64,000 bases of DNA, from contig NC_037669.1 in assembly GCF_003255815.1 (NCBI RefSeq), positions 53,477,801-53,541,800 on the forward strand. The letters are read 5' to 3'. The stretch comes from Theropithecus gelada. Its lineage: Eukaryota > Chordata > Mammalia > Primates > Cercopithecidae. Numbering within the stretch: position 1 is the first letter of the stretch; every line of letters starts with the position of its first letter. Shown in pieces: positions 46,975 to 58,683 of this stretch. The position numbers were made by a program, and so were the translations under genes. A model generated the notes under the pieces. It was not told the DNA's origin, ran no database searches, and worked only from the letters and a program-made list of their open reading frames with translations.

Positions 46975-47210
46975 TGGGCTGTGTGAGTGGGTGTGAATGT
47001 GTGAGTGAATGTATATGTGCGTGTGTGTGTGTGTAAATGTCTGTGACTGTGTGCGAGAGTCTGTGTGTGTGTGTGTGAATGTGTCGGTGTGTGTAAGCGT
47101 GAATGTGAGTGTATGTGTGTAGGTGTGTGTGTGGTTTTTGAGTACATGAGTGTATGAGTGTGTATGAGTGTGAGTGTATGTGTGTGTGTGAGTGTGTGCA
47201 CCTTGAGTAA
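46975..47210. repeat. GT-rich degenerate simple repeat
   Basis: About 235 bp of mixed GTGTGT, GTGAGT and GTATGT units. The long His/Thr frames on the minus strand are by-products of this repeat. Confidence 0.92.
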
Positions 47211-47639
47211 GCAGCTTGGGGTATCAGTTTTTTCACCTTTCAAGTAGGGAGAATAGTAAGCCCTCCTGCCTAGGCCATTGGGAGGATCAATTGAGACAGC
47301 GGAGTGGGAAAGTGCTGCGATTAATTGGTGAAAAGCAGAAATGGACCCTTCTTCTCTAAGAATGTGCAAGCAAACCATCATTTTTGAATTAAGGCGATGA
47401 CTCCATTCCAAAACCATTAGATGGGGAGGGGCTTTTACTAGAGTGATTACAATCTAATCCCATCAGGTCCATGTGCCAGCAAACAACCCAGTCAGTGTTC
47501 CTTGCACATCTTGTGCCACCAACGAGGCAGCTGAAACAGTAAGGAGCCAAGCCCCAGGGCTGGCGCTTCTCACACATCAGTTACTAAATGCCCACAGGCC
47601 CAAGAGAAATATCTGATGATCCCCAAGGTGGAGAGGAGG

Positions 47640-47745
47640 AAACGGTCGGCTCAAGCTCAAGAGGTGAAGCAGCTTACTCAAGGTCACACAGCTGGGAAGT
47701 GGTTGCTAAATTAAGATTTGAACTTAGGTCTATCTCACTCAGGGT
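47640..47745 (+). mobile_element. MIR SINE fragment
   Basis: The text 'cagcttactcaaggtcacac' and 'agctgggaagtgg' is the conserved MIR core. Confidence 0.8.
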
Positions 47746-47749
47746 TTCT

Positions 47750-48041
47750 CTGTTTTTTTTTAGACGAAGTCTCATTCTGTCACCCAGACTGGAGTGCAGT
47801 GGCATGATCTTGGCTCACTGCAACCTCTGCCTCCTGGGTTCAAGTGATTCCCCTGCCTTGGCCTCTTGAGTGCCTGGGACTACAGGTGTGCACCACCATA
47901 CCCGGCTAATTTTCGTATTTTTAGTAGAGACGGGATTTTGTTATGTTGGGCAGGCTGGTCTCAAACTCCAGGCCTCAAGTGATCCGCCTGCCTCGGTCTC
48001 CCAAAGTGCTGGGATTACAGGCATGAGCCACCGCACCTGGA
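47750..48041 (-). mobile_element. Alu SINE, full length
   Basis: This is a reverse-orientation Alu. CACTCAGGGTTTCT occurs just before and just after it, so it is a target duplication. Confidence 0.93.
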
Positions 48042-48045
48042 CCTA

Positions 48046-48265
48046 ACACTCAGGGTTTCTTAACCTTGGTCCTCCCATATGACATTTGGGCTGCATGACT
48101 CTTCATTGTGGGGAGCTGTCCTGTGCACTGGGTGATGACATTTATTTAGCATTATCCCTAGCCTCCACTCACTTGATGCCAGTAGCTGCGAGTCCCCAGT
48201 CATGACAACCCAAAATGTTACCAGACACTGCCAGGTATCCCCTGGGGGTTAGAATCACTGATCTA
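48046..48265 (+). mobile_element. hAT-type nonautonomous DNA transposon (MER-type)
   Basis: It starts CAGGGTTTCTTAACC and includes 'gagctgtcctgtgcactgg', 'tgatgccagtagctgc' and 'cccctgggggttagaatcac', the order of a well-known 200-bp hAT element. The family name is uncertain. Confidence 0.65.
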
Positions 48266-49923
48266 ACCGAAGAACATGCACCCTGAACTACTCCACTCCA
48301 TTGCCAACCAAAGAGTGCAGCTTTCAACTCAAAGTAAGGCAGAACTTTCTAAAAATAGATGTTATCCAACAATGCAACAAGTTACCTTTTGAAAGACAGT
48401 AAGCTCCCCAACATGGGAAGCATGCAAGAAGAGGCAACCTGGATCTGATTCCAAATTAGAAATACTCCAAACTTTCTCAAGGGCAATGCAATTATTTACC
48501 TAAATAAAACTCAGCAACGTTGTTTTAGATAAAGCACCTACTACAGTGTCTGCCATATGTGAGGTGCTCAATAGCAGTGCTTATGTTTTCTTCCATTTCT
48601 TGGTGAGCACCACCATCCTGTACCTGACCCCATTCAGGATTAGAGGACTCATCCTTGACCTTTCCTTGTTTTTCACTGTGGTGGAAGCTGCTAATAATAG
48701 TCTCCTCTCATGTCTAAGACTAGAACTCTGCTTCTCAGCTGAGTATACAACTGCCTGGAATAGAAACTACATTTCCCAGACTCCTTTGTAGCTGGGCGTG
48801 ACCATGTGACTAAATTTCAATGGGATGTAAATCCAAGTGTTGTTTGCAACTTCCAGAAAACAGCCTTAAAATAAAGGTGTGTTCTTTTCTTTGGCCTTTC
48901 ATTCTTCTAGCTGGCTGGAATGTGGATATGATGAGTAGTACCTAAGCAGCCATCTTGGGGACCATAAGGAAAAGTCACACAATTAGGAAAGTGAAGCGGC
49001 CATCGGGACAGACTTGAGGTCCCTGATGATCAAGGGGCTGCCATTATCAGATAGGACTGCCCACCTCTGGACCTCACGTCTATTTCATGGAAGCCATTGT
49101 TAGCTAGTGGTTTCCATCACATACAGCCAAATCAAATCCTAATTGAAATACTGTCCCTGACTTCAAGGAGTTGGTAAATTAGCATGCGAAGAAATACACA
49201 AGATAAACAGCATCAAAACAATTAAATTAAAAATCCTAGAATGCAGCTGGGACAAATGTGGTGACTGAGGTAAGATCAAAGCAGGTAGCTGGAAGCAGAG
49301 GGAAGAACTGCCTCTCTCAAGGCAGCATGAGGATGTCAGAAAGGACATCAGAGAAGAAGTGATAGGCAAACTAGGCTCTGAAGGATGGGTGGAAGTTCAC
49401 CAGCAGGAAGAAAGAGGTATTTAAGGCTCAGTAGAAGAAAGAACCAAAGTACACAGCTGAGTTTGAGGAATTGGGAGGAGTCATTGGAAGTTCCTGGAGC
49501 ACAGAATGGCGAGTCTGGAAGTACACGTTGGGACCAAGGTGTAAGTAAGCTCCTTTACACGTTGATGCTGTTCCCCTGCCTAGAACATTCTTTTGCCTTG
49601 AAACTCTTACTTCTTCCTTTCTCTTGGTATCCTCAACTTCTAACATGTCCCTCTTATATCAACTTTCTTGTGGGATTATCATTCTTCAGCTGATTCTCCT
49701 CCAACTAAATGCGGAGCAACTCCAGGCCATGGGGGATGTCCACTATTTCTGCCTGGAATAGAAAGTGCACTTTGAAGTGCAATACCATGGGGACATGCCC
49801 CTCGCTGACAGCAGGGACCCTGCATTTTCGCTTGCTGTCATTTCTCCTGAGCCTGGCACCAGTCTGGCACATGACAGGTGCTCAACAGAGGTTTACCAGA
49901 TAAGCCCTAAAAAACGAGACCCG
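48266..49923. other. HRH1 intron sequence with old unassigned repeat
   Basis: At about 48680-49000, text such as 'aaactacatttcccagactcc' and 'gcagccatcttggggaccat' is a repeat type I have seen often but cannot name. The rest is unassigned, and no exon is supported. Confidence 0.4.
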
Positions 49924-50230
49924 GGGTCGGACGCAGTGGCTCACACCTGTTATCCCAGCACTTTGGGAGGCCAAGGCAGGTGGATTGCCTGACGTCAGGA
50001 GTTCGAGACCAACCTGGCCAACATGGCGAAATCCTGTCTCTACTAAAAACACAAAAATTAGCCAGGCATGGTGGCGTGCACCTGTAGTCCCAGCTACTGG
50101 GGAGGCTGAGGTAGGAGAATCGCTTGAATCCAGGAGGCAGAGGTTGCAGTGAGCCGAGATCATGCCACTGTACTTCAGCCTGGTGACAGAGCAAGACTCC
50201 ATCTCAAAACAAAAACAAAAACAAAAAAAC
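49924..50230 (+). mobile_element. Alu SINE, full length (AluS-like)
   Basis: It begins GGTCGGACGCAGTGGCTC, has both arms, and ends in an AAAAC-type tail. Confidence 0.94.
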
Positions 50231-50544
50231 AGAAAGACCCAAACCAATACAGAGCAGCAGAAGCCAGCGTAGATGTACTAAGTGCAGAAAGTGTAGGCAC
50301 AATTTTCAAAAGGAAGTTCAGACTTACAGAAGTTTGAAGTAGGATTTATCCCATTGACGAATACTGTTCCATACCTTTGGGTCCACTTTTCTACTTTTCC
50401 CTGACCACTTCATAGTTAGAAATTCATCTCATGGTAATCTAAGGTGTAAATAAAGATTTATGCACAAATATGCTCACTGCAACATTATTTACGACAGGAA
50501 ATGAAGGGAAATGAGCTGGCATTTGGGAACTAAATGTATCTTGA

Positions 50545-51290
50545 GATAGTGCATCTGGAGCTGGTTCCTTTGGGCGGGTTCTTGGTCTAGCTGACTTCAA
50601 GAATGGAGCCGCGGACCTTCGCGGTGAGTGCTACTGCTATTTTTTTTGGCAACTGAGTTTTGCTCTGTCACCCAGGCTGGAGTGCAGTATCGCAGTCTCG
50701 GCTACTGCAAACTCCGCTTTCCATGTTCACACTATTCTCCTGCCTCAGCCTCCCCGAGTATCTGTGACTACAGGCACCCGTTACCAGGGCCAGCTAATTT
50801 TTTGTATTTTTAGTAGAGACGGGTTTTCACCATGTTAGCCAGGATGGTTTCGATCTCCTGACCTGCCTGCCTTGGCCTCCCAAAGTGCTGGGATTACAGG
50901 CATCATCCACGGCGCCAGCCAACTGTTACAGCTCTTAAAGATGGCACGGGCCCAAAGAGAAAACAGCAGCAAGATTTACTGTTAAGAGCAAAAGAACCCT
51001 TCCACAGCCCAGAACTGGACCCAAGCAGATTGCCCCTGATGGGCTGGGGTGGCCCGCTTTTATTCCCTTATTTGTCCCCGCCCATGTTCCATTTTTGTCC
51101 TATCAGAGTGCCCTTTTTTCAGTCCTCCCTGCTATTGGCTACTTTTAGACTCCTGCTGATTGGTGCGTTTTAGAAAGCGCTGATTGGTGCATTTTACAAT
51201 CTCCTTGCTAGCTACAGAGAGAGCCTTGACTGGTGCATTTTACAATCCTCTGGTAAGACAGAAAAGTTCTCCAAGTCCCCACTCCACCCA
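50545..51290 (-). mobile_element. ERV1-type LTR (LTR12/HERV9-like), interrupted by an Alu
   Basis: On the minus strand it carries repeated ACCAATCAGC-type CCAAT boxes, a GGGAATAAAAGCGGG TATA-like region, AGTAAATCTTGCTGCTG as a polyadenylation region, and 'gagctgtaaca' to 'cgcgaaggtccgcggc' at its 3' end. An Alu (50640-50920) lies near the 3' end. It is same-strand with HRH1. The family is tentative. Confidence 0.7.
50640..50920 (-). mobile_element. AluY-like SINE inside the LTR
   Basis: This is a reverse-orientation Alu with a short T run, both arms (a few small gaps) and an end near 'cggcgccagcc'. Confidence 0.92.
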
Positions 51291-52320
51291 GGAAGTACAG
51301 CTGGCTTCACTTTCAGTAGCTACAGAATAGAATATCATGGGGTCATTGATAATCATTACGGAGCACCAGCAATGAGACAGGAAAATGCTTATGATGAAAT
51401 TACATTTATAGAAGACGTGGTTTATTTGCACAGGACAAAGTTAATTCTGTTAACTAACAGGCTTCTATCCAGGGTGAATCTTTGTTACATCAACCATGGT
51501 TTTCTCTGGGTACTGGATGATATTTATTATATTTGGTATTTCTCAGGATTTCGACAATGAGATTGTCTTCATTTTATAATAGGGAAAATAAGAGCTAACT
51601 GCATTCATTTTGAAAAATAAAATAAAATAGATTTCTTCGATAAAAAAATAAAAATAGATGTTTTCCACATACTTAGCACATCTTTTATTTTCTCTAGTAC
51701 AAAGTGAGAGTTTGGGATTCCTTTCTTGATTCATTCTAAACTGCCTCACCTGCTACTCCCCAGTCCAAACTGCTCTATCCTCTTCCTCATTTGTGGGCTG
51801 GTTATTCTAGTCAAGTAAGTCAGAGCATTAATTTCTTTGATCTAATTCTGAGAAAGAGGTGTCATGCATGAAGGTGCTCCAGTACTGCATAGTCTCATTA
51901 AGTCTGGCCAGGTCATAATTTCCATGAAACACCCAGGCTTATCAATGCCACTGGTTGTGATGAATAGAGCAGACTGCAAATAGCAAAATGCCATTATGGG
52001 CCTAGTATTACAGGAACCTGACTGCCTTAGAATCTAGAGGAGTTCTGGCTTAAGAGTCAGCCTCTGGGTAAGATGCAAGAGGCAGATGACCTTGTGGGCA
52101 GGCAGAGGCCCCAGTGGGTTTTCCAGGGGTGGAGGTACACATGCAAAGAGTCTACAGAGTCAGAGAAGAAAAGCTACTAAGAACAGAGGACTGCGTGTGG
52201 AGCAAGAGGGAGTGGTGGGGACCGAGGTAACCTGGAGAGCCTGTTCTCTGCTTGAAGGGGCAGCTGCCACTCACATGCCACCAACTGCTGCAGACTCAGA
52301 TCTGCCTGTTTTTAAAAGGA
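51291..52320. other. HRH1 intron sequence, nothing assigned
   Basis: No gene or named repeat was recognised. Confidence 0.4.
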
Positions 52321-52325
52321 AACAC

Positions 52326-53166
52326 AAAATCTGGAGTTTTTACATGAAATATTTTAGTTTTTAAATGCTGTCAATTATTCAACTGAAATGTTTCATTTGT
52401 CTTCTTGAACACTACACAGGGTAAAAAAAAAAAATTTTTGCAAGCCCCCAGGTAGAAACCTCAAGCTGGTTCATAGGGGATGCAGAATGCTGAATATGAG
52501 ATAATGACCCAGGAGTGGACACCTTTTGGGGTATTTGCCCAGCTCAAGTCAAGCCTCCTCTCTGAGAACCATCATCTCACCTAGGGTGGGCTCTGGCAGC
52601 CATAATTATACTATGTAACCCTGACCCCTGGGCACACCTGATTGAACCAGAAGTTGTCCTCTGACCCAGAATAGACCAGTCAGCCCAGTCCTCTCTTCTG
52701 GAACTCTGGGATTGGAGTTGTGCCATCAAGACAGTCTGTTGGTCTCATATATCTGATATATATCTGATGTATCAAGAAGACAAATAAAACAATTGAATAA
52801 TTGACAACATTTAAAAACTAAAAGATTTTGGCTGGGCGCAGTGGCTCAAGCCTGTAATCCCAGCACTTTGGGAGGCCGAGACGGGCGGATCACGAGGTCA
52901 GGAGATCGAGACCATCCTGGCTAACACGGTGAAACCCCGTCTCTACTAAAAAAAATACAAAAAACTAGCCAGGCGAGGTGGCGGGCGCCTGTACTCCCAG
53001 CTACTCGGGAGGCTGAGACGAGAGAATGGGGTAAACCTGGGAGGCGGAGCTTGCAGTGAGCTGAGATCTGGCCACTGCACTCCAGCCTGGGCGACAGAGC
53101 GAGACTCCGTCTCAAAAAAAAAAAAAAAAAAAACCTAAAAGATTTCATGCAAAAACTCCAGATTTT
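52326..53166. repeat. Inverted repeat, right arm split by an AluY
   Basis: Left arm 52326-52408 is the reverse complement of right arm 52772-52825 plus 53134-53166. About 80 bp pair, with five or so mismatches and one small gap. The arms share a stretch around 'gaataattgac' and 'aaaaactccagatttt'. Confidence 0.88.
52830..53133 (+). mobile_element. Young AluY inside the right arm of the inverted repeat
   Basis: It is near-consensus, with GAGATCTGGCCACTGC (one change from the monkey-type signature) and a long A tail. Flanks are AACTAAAAGATTT and AACCTAAAAGATTT. Confidence 0.93.
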
Positions 53167-53374
53167 ATAAGAGTGGGGGTAAGTGGGGGGTGGGGGGCTG
53201 CCACTGGGGGCAGGAGGGGGACTGTTGCTCACCTCTGGGAATGCTAAAATAGAGGAGGGGATAAAAGAAGGCAGCAGACAAAATGCAATAATTCATATGC
53301 TGGAACAACCGAGATCTACCAGCAGAAGGATGAATTTAGACCTTTCCCTCATATCATACACAAAAATTAGCTCA

Positions 53375-54510
53375 TAATTGATGATAGTCCTAAATGTAAA
53401 AGCTAAATTTTTGTGACCTTGAGTTAGGCAAAGATTTCTCAGATACAGCACCAAAGGCATAAGGAATTTTTAAAAACTGCTAAATCGGACTTCATCAAGA
53501 TGAGAAACTTTTGGGTTTCAAGAGGTACCACTAAGAAAATGAAAAGCTATGGAATGGAAGAAAATATTTATAGGTCATATATATGATATATCATATATCT
53601 AATATATCCAAAATATATAAAGAACTCTTCCAACTCAATCACAAGAAGATAAATAACCCAATTTATAAATAGGCAAAGGATTTATATAGACATTTCACCA
53701 AACAAGATATAGGAATGGCTCAAAAGCACATGAAAGGATGTTCAACATCATTAGTCATTAAGGAAATGAAAAATCAAAACCACAGTGAGATACCACTTCA
53801 CATCTACTAGGATGACTATAATTTAAAAAGAAGGACAATAACAAGTGGTGGTGAAGATGTGGAGAAATAAGAACTCTCAAACACTGCTGGTGGAAATGTA
53901 AAATGGTGCAGCTACTGTGAAAAGCAGTCTGACAGTTCTTCAAATGGTTAAACATGGTTACCATATGACTCAGTGATTGATTCCACACCTACATATATAC
54001 CCAAGAGAACTGATCACGTGACCACAGAAAAACTTGTATGCAGATATTCATAGCATTATTCATAACAACCAAAAAGTGGAAAAAACCCAAATGTTCATCA
54101 ACTGGTGAATGGATTTTGATTAAAATGTGCTCTATTTGTCATTAGAAAGAAACACAGTACTATTCCAAGCTACAACATGGAGGAACTGGAAAAACATCAT
54201 GCTAGGTGAATGAAGTCAGACACAAAAGGCAACACATTGAATGATTCAATTTATATGAAATGTCCAGAACAGGCAAATTATATTATAGAGACAGAGAATA
54301 GATTAGTGGTTGCCTGGAGGGGGGAACAGGCAGGGATCTTTTGGAAAAGAGAGAAATGTTCTAAAATTGGATTCTGATGATGATTATACAATTCTGTAAA
54401 TTTACTAACTGAATATATGATAACTGAATTATATGACTCACTTATAATGGGTGAATTTTATGATAGGAAAATTACACCTCAATCAAGTTGTTTTAAAATT
54501 TTTTCAGTGG
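53375..54510 (+). mobile_element. L1 LINE 3' fragment (old L1M type)
   Basis: The 3' end of ORF2 and the 3' untranslated region are recognised: 'gggtttcaagaggtacc', 'gcaaaggatttatatagac', 'catgctaggtgaatgaag' and 'ggattagtggttgcctgg' (in part). All frames are broken. An AT-palindromic insert lies at 53575-53610. Confidence 0.85.
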
Positions 54511-55040
54511 ATTAAGAAAGAGACTGCTTTGGGTTCCAGATCTCTCTGTCTGTTTTTAAAATCTATTTCACTGCACCAGTGTTGGGAAACAGGATCAGTT
54601 ATAAGATTCTCAGCATCATTTAAATGAAAACAAACTAGTTGCTTAGCAGAAGAACTGCTTTAACCAGAACCGAGATTTAGATAAAATAGATCTCATGGTT
54701 TCTTGTAAAAGGGGCAGGGAGATGTTATGCGTAACTTCTAAATTAGTCATCGGAAGTGGAAGGAGAGGAATGACAGAGCTAAATCAAACCTTTCCTCCTA
54801 CACGTCTGTGATCTTCTCTCATTTTATAATTTGGTTTAAGAGACTGAACTTGTTTGTTTGTATACTCCCCACAACCCCCAGCCCTGGTGTGACAGGCTGG
54901 AATTTTTAAAGCTAAGTGCAGGAAAGGAAAGCTGAAGGATATTATCACTAAATGGAAGAAGAAAAAAAAAAAAAAAAAGGCAGCATTAAAAGCCCAGCTC
55001 AGTTATCTCTTACTTTCTAACATCAAAAAGCAAGAGAGAA
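54511..55040. other. HRH1 intron sequence, nothing assigned
   Basis: No gene or named repeat was recognised. Confidence 0.4.
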
Positions 55041-55041
55041 G

Positions 55042-55165
55042 CTGGGCGCGGTGGCTCACGCCTATAATCCCAGCACTATGGGAGGCCGAGGCGGGCAGAT
55101 CACAAGGTAAGCAGTTTGAAACCACCCTGGCTAATATGGTAAAACTCCGTCTCTACTAAAAATAC

Positions 55166-55196
<31 letters not shown>

Positions 55197-55360
55197 AGCT
55201 GGGCATGGCGGCGCATGCCTGTAATCCCAGCTACTCAGGAGGCTGAGGCAGGAGAATTGCTTGAACCTGAGAGGCAGAGGTTGCAGTGAGCCGAGATCAT
55301 GCCACTGAACTCCAGCCTGGGCGACAGAGCGAGACTCTGTCTCAAAAAAAAAGAAAAAGA
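55042..55360 (+). mobile_element. Alu SINE, full length, with expanded middle A-rich linker
   Basis: It begins GCTGGGCGCGGTGGCTC; the central linker is a long A run near 55165-55194. It ends in an A-rich tail. Confidence 0.94.
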
Positions 55361-55617
55361 AAAGTAATATTTTCATGATTGCATCAGGCTGGGAGATTTT
55401 CCATATTGCGTCATTTAATCCTCATCGTGCTGGTGACCTCACCAAAATAATTCTGCCCCCCATTTTAATGATGTGGAAACAGAGGCTTCTGTAGTTTTTA
55501 GGGCTTGGTGCCTGCACTAAGAGATTCCAGAGTGACTCAAGAGCAAGTTTCACTTAAAGGCCCAAGGGGCACCCATCTGCTAAGACCTTCCAGTGAACTT
55601 CACATACTCCCCTACCC

Positions 55618-55850
55618 CATCCTCTTTTTCATTGTGAAGAGAATAAAATAAATAAACACTTTGAATAAAGATTCCAGGGAATTGAAAACATGGACATCCA
55701 TGCTAGCATGAGAAAGGGATATAGTGAATACATCATCCTCTTTTTCACTGTGAAAAGAGGAAAATAAACAAACGCTTTAAATAAAGATTCCAAGGAATTT
55801 GAAAATATGGATATCCGTGCTAACATGAGACAAGGACACAGTGATTACAC
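55618..55850. repeat. Tandem duplication, 116-bp unit, two copies
   Basis: Copy 1 starts at 55618 and copy 2 at 55734 (both CATCCTCTTTTTCA). They share 'aataaagattcca' and 'catgaga' landmarks and differ at scattered positions. Confidence 0.93.
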
Positions 55851-56226
55851 TACCAAACCCAGCACACACACAAGTATCATTTCAGGACATGATGAATAAT
55901 GTTTTCATTTTGCTCCGAATCCTTGGAGACTAAATTCTGAGCAATATACTTTCAAAGACCAAAGTTATTCAGGCTGTTCTCTTCTTGAGGAAGAAAAAAG
56001 TGATTGATGATATTGAACTAAATAAAAGAGCTGGCAGGAGAAAAAGAGAGGCAGATGCGGCATTTATAAGAGAGATCTCCCAGGTGATTAGGAGTTCCTG
56101 TAACTTTTGTCTCTTTCAGTCAAGTGACCTGATGGATACCTGCCTGCAGCTGCCACCTCATCCCACACCTGGGGCTCTTTAGCACCACCTGCTGGTCAAG
56201 CCCTATTGCTGGTTCTGGGGCCAGGC

Positions 56227-56272
56227 TATTTATATATACGGGTTATTTATATATAGAAGTTATTTATATATA
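56227..56272. repeat. Short tandem repeat, 17-bp unit, three copies
   Basis: TATTTATATATA occurs at 56227, 56244 and 56261, exactly 17 bases apart. Confidence 0.92.
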
Positions 56273-56529
56273 GGGCATAGATGAGTGTGACGCGATCTGG
56301 TTCCTAGTTCTATTCTGATATTCACAGATGATTCATTTATTCATTCATCTATTTATCCATTCATTCTCCCTTCCTTCCATCAGACCATCCACAAAATCTT
56401 CACTGATGAATATTCTTGCCAGGTACAGATATTATGATAGCCAAGGGATGAACACAGTTCCTATTTTCATGGAGGTGCCAGCCTATACCAGTAATTCTCG
56501 ATTCTGCCTGCCTGAGAGTTTTGTTTTGT

Positions 56530-56815
56530 TTTTTTTGAGATGGAGTCTCGCTCTGTTGCCCAGACTGGAGTACAATGGCATGATCTCAGCTCACTGCAAA
56601 CTCTGCCTCCCAGGTTCAGGTGATTCTCCTGCCTCAGCCTCCCAGGTTGCTGGGATTACAGGTGCCTGCCACCACATCTGGCTAATTTTTATGTTTTTAG
56701 TAGAGACGGGGTTTCACCATAGTGGCCAGGCTGGTCTCAAACTCCTGACCTCAAATGATCCACTTGCCTCAGTCTCCCAAAGTGCTGGGATTACAGGCGT
56801 GAGCCACTGCGTCAA
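56530..56815 (-). mobile_element. Alu SINE, full length
   Basis: This is a reverse-orientation Alu with both arms, ending 'gcgtgagccactgcg'. Confidence 0.94.
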
Positions 56816-56829
56816 AAGCTTTTAAAACA

Positions 56830-57737
56830 TATTGAGATGTCTTCTTTCAGGAAGACTGAGTAGAGGTACTTTTCTCTATTCTGCTAAGTACAACCAAAAC
56901 TCTGGATGTTACATTTAAAGCAAACACAAGAAGACTCTGACAGGTGGAGAGGCAAAGGCAAAGCAGTGAGGAACACTGGGACTCAATGAATGACACTGTG
57001 ATGAGTTCCCCGGGCTTTTGTTTGGCCACATACATCAGAGAGTTTGAGCTGAAGAAGCTGGCAGCTCAGAAATGGCAATCGGCACAGGCAAAACAAAAGC
57101 CTGCTGTGTCTAGCCAAAAGACTGGGAAAGGGGCTGCCTAGCAAAATAGAAAACTTTTAGACAACACCTGCTCTATTTCAGCCAAACACCATAGAAAAAC
57201 ACTGTGCCCCGTTCCTGTCCTAGCCAGATGAGGCGAAGGAGGGAGGGAAGCCAAGACTTCCACCCTTGTCAAGCTGTAATGAAGTGACTCAACTCCCCCT
57301 GCTGGGGTGGTGTCCCCGCCATTCCTAGCAGGGAGCTGGGACTTGCATCCTGTCAGGTGATGACAAGCCCTGCACCCACTCCCACAGTGTCAGTAGGGGT
57401 GCATGGGGAGCAGTGAGGAGGCAGTCTCATCCCTCCCAGCTGAGGACTTATCTTCAGTGGCCTAGTGGGGAGATGGAGCTCCCACATCTGCTCAGCAATA
57501 ATGAGAAACCCACGCCCTTCAGGTGTCAAGAGAAGCTAAGTGGGGAGCCAGGACATCTACCTCCACCTGGAAGTAATGAGGCAGCACACTCTCCCCTTGT
57601 GTCCTCCGGCTTCCCCTGCTACGGCAGTGTCAGGAGATTTAAATATGATCCTAGGTCTCATAATACCTAAAATTTCCATATTTCAATTGAAAATCATTTT
57701 TCACATCAAAAAATGAGAAGGGAATTCAAATAGGATT
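56830..57737 (+). mobile_element. L1 LINE, 5' untranslated part (old L1)
   Basis: GC-rich text with 'gaggagggagggaagccaag' in part, 'gaagtgactcaactcc' and repeated 'taatgaggcag' resembles L1M 5' untranslated sequence. The same element appears to resume at 58660 after three Alus. The assignment is from memory. Confidence 0.6.
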
Positions 57738-58040
57738 TTTTTTTTTTTTTTTTTTTTTGTGAGACAGAGTCTCACTCTGTCGCCCAGGCTGGAGTGCAGT
57801 GGCGTGATCTCGGCTCACTGCAACCTCTGCCTCCCAGGTTCAAGCCATTCTCCTGCCTCAGCCTCCCAAGTAGCTGGGACTACAGGCACATGCCACCATG
57901 CCTGGCTAATTTTTTGCATTTTTAGTAAAGACGGGGTTTCACCGTGTTAGCCAGGATGGTCTCGATCTCCTGACCTCATGATCTGCCTGCCTCGGCCTCC
58001 CAAAGTGCTGGGATTACAGGCGTGAGCCACCACACCTGGC
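57738..58040 (-). mobile_element. Alu SINE, first in a cluster inside L1
   Basis: This is a reverse-orientation Alu with a long T run. CAAATAGGATTTTT lies before it (57727) and after it (58042). Confidence 0.94.
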
Positions 58041-58072
58041 CCAAATAGGATTTTTAAAAAGCAATCATACTA

Positions 58073-58366
58073 TCCGGGCACGGTGGCTCACGCCTGAAAT
58101 CCCAGCACTCTGGGAGGCCAAGGCAGGCAGATCACGAGGTCAGGAGATCGAGACCATCCTGGCTAACACGGTGAAACCCCATCTCTACTAAAAACACAAA
58201 AAAATTAGCTGGGCGTGGTGGTGGGCACCTGTAGTCCCAGCTACTCAGGAGGTTGAGGCAGGAGAATGGTGTGAACCTGGGAGGCAGAGCTTGCAGTCAG
58301 CCGAGATCGCACAACTGCACTCCAGCCTGGGCGACAGAGTGAGACTCCATCTCAAAGAGAAAAAAA
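58073..58366 (+). mobile_element. Alu SINE, second in the cluster
   Basis: It begins CCGGGCACGGTGGCTC. AAAGCAATCATACT flanks it on both sides (before 58072, and after its tail near 58367). Confidence 0.94.
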
Positions 58367-58379
58367 AAAGCAATCATAC

Positions 58380-58680
58380 TTTGGAAGTCTGAGGCAGGAG
58401 AATCCCTTCAGCCCAGGAATTTGAGAGCAACTTGGGGAACATAGCAAGACCTCATCTATACAAAATTTTTTAAAAAAATTAACCAGGCATGGTGATGTGC
58501 ATCTGTAGTCCCCGCTACTTGGGAGGCTAAGGCAGCAGGATTGCTTAAACCAGGAGTTTGCGGCTGCAGTGAGCTATGATCATGCCACTCTATTCCAGCC
58601 TGGGAAACAGAGCAAGACTCTGTCTTTAAAAAATAAATAAATAAAATAAAAATAAAAATAAATTTAAAAATGAATAAATA
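58380..58680 (+). mobile_element. Alu SINE, 5'-truncated (AluJ-like)
   Basis: It starts inside the left arm at 'ctttggaagtctgaggcagg' and ends with an AAAT-rich tail. Confidence 0.88.
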
Positions 58681-58683
58681 AAG

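Noticed and set aside
46946..47417. His/Thr-rich open frames of 96 and 148 codons on the minus strand
   Set aside because: They are translations of the GT-rich simple repeat and show no gene-like composition.
46440..47720. An HRH1 5' untranslated exon in the region between the provirus and 48 kb
   Set aside because: I recall an exon several kb upstream of the coding exon in human, and donor-like GTAAGC sites exist near 47213 and 47675, but the latter is within a MIR and nothing else supports an exon.
53575..53612. AT palindrome resembling a cruciform or origin element
   Set aside because: It lies inside an old L1 fragment and is plain AT simple sequence.
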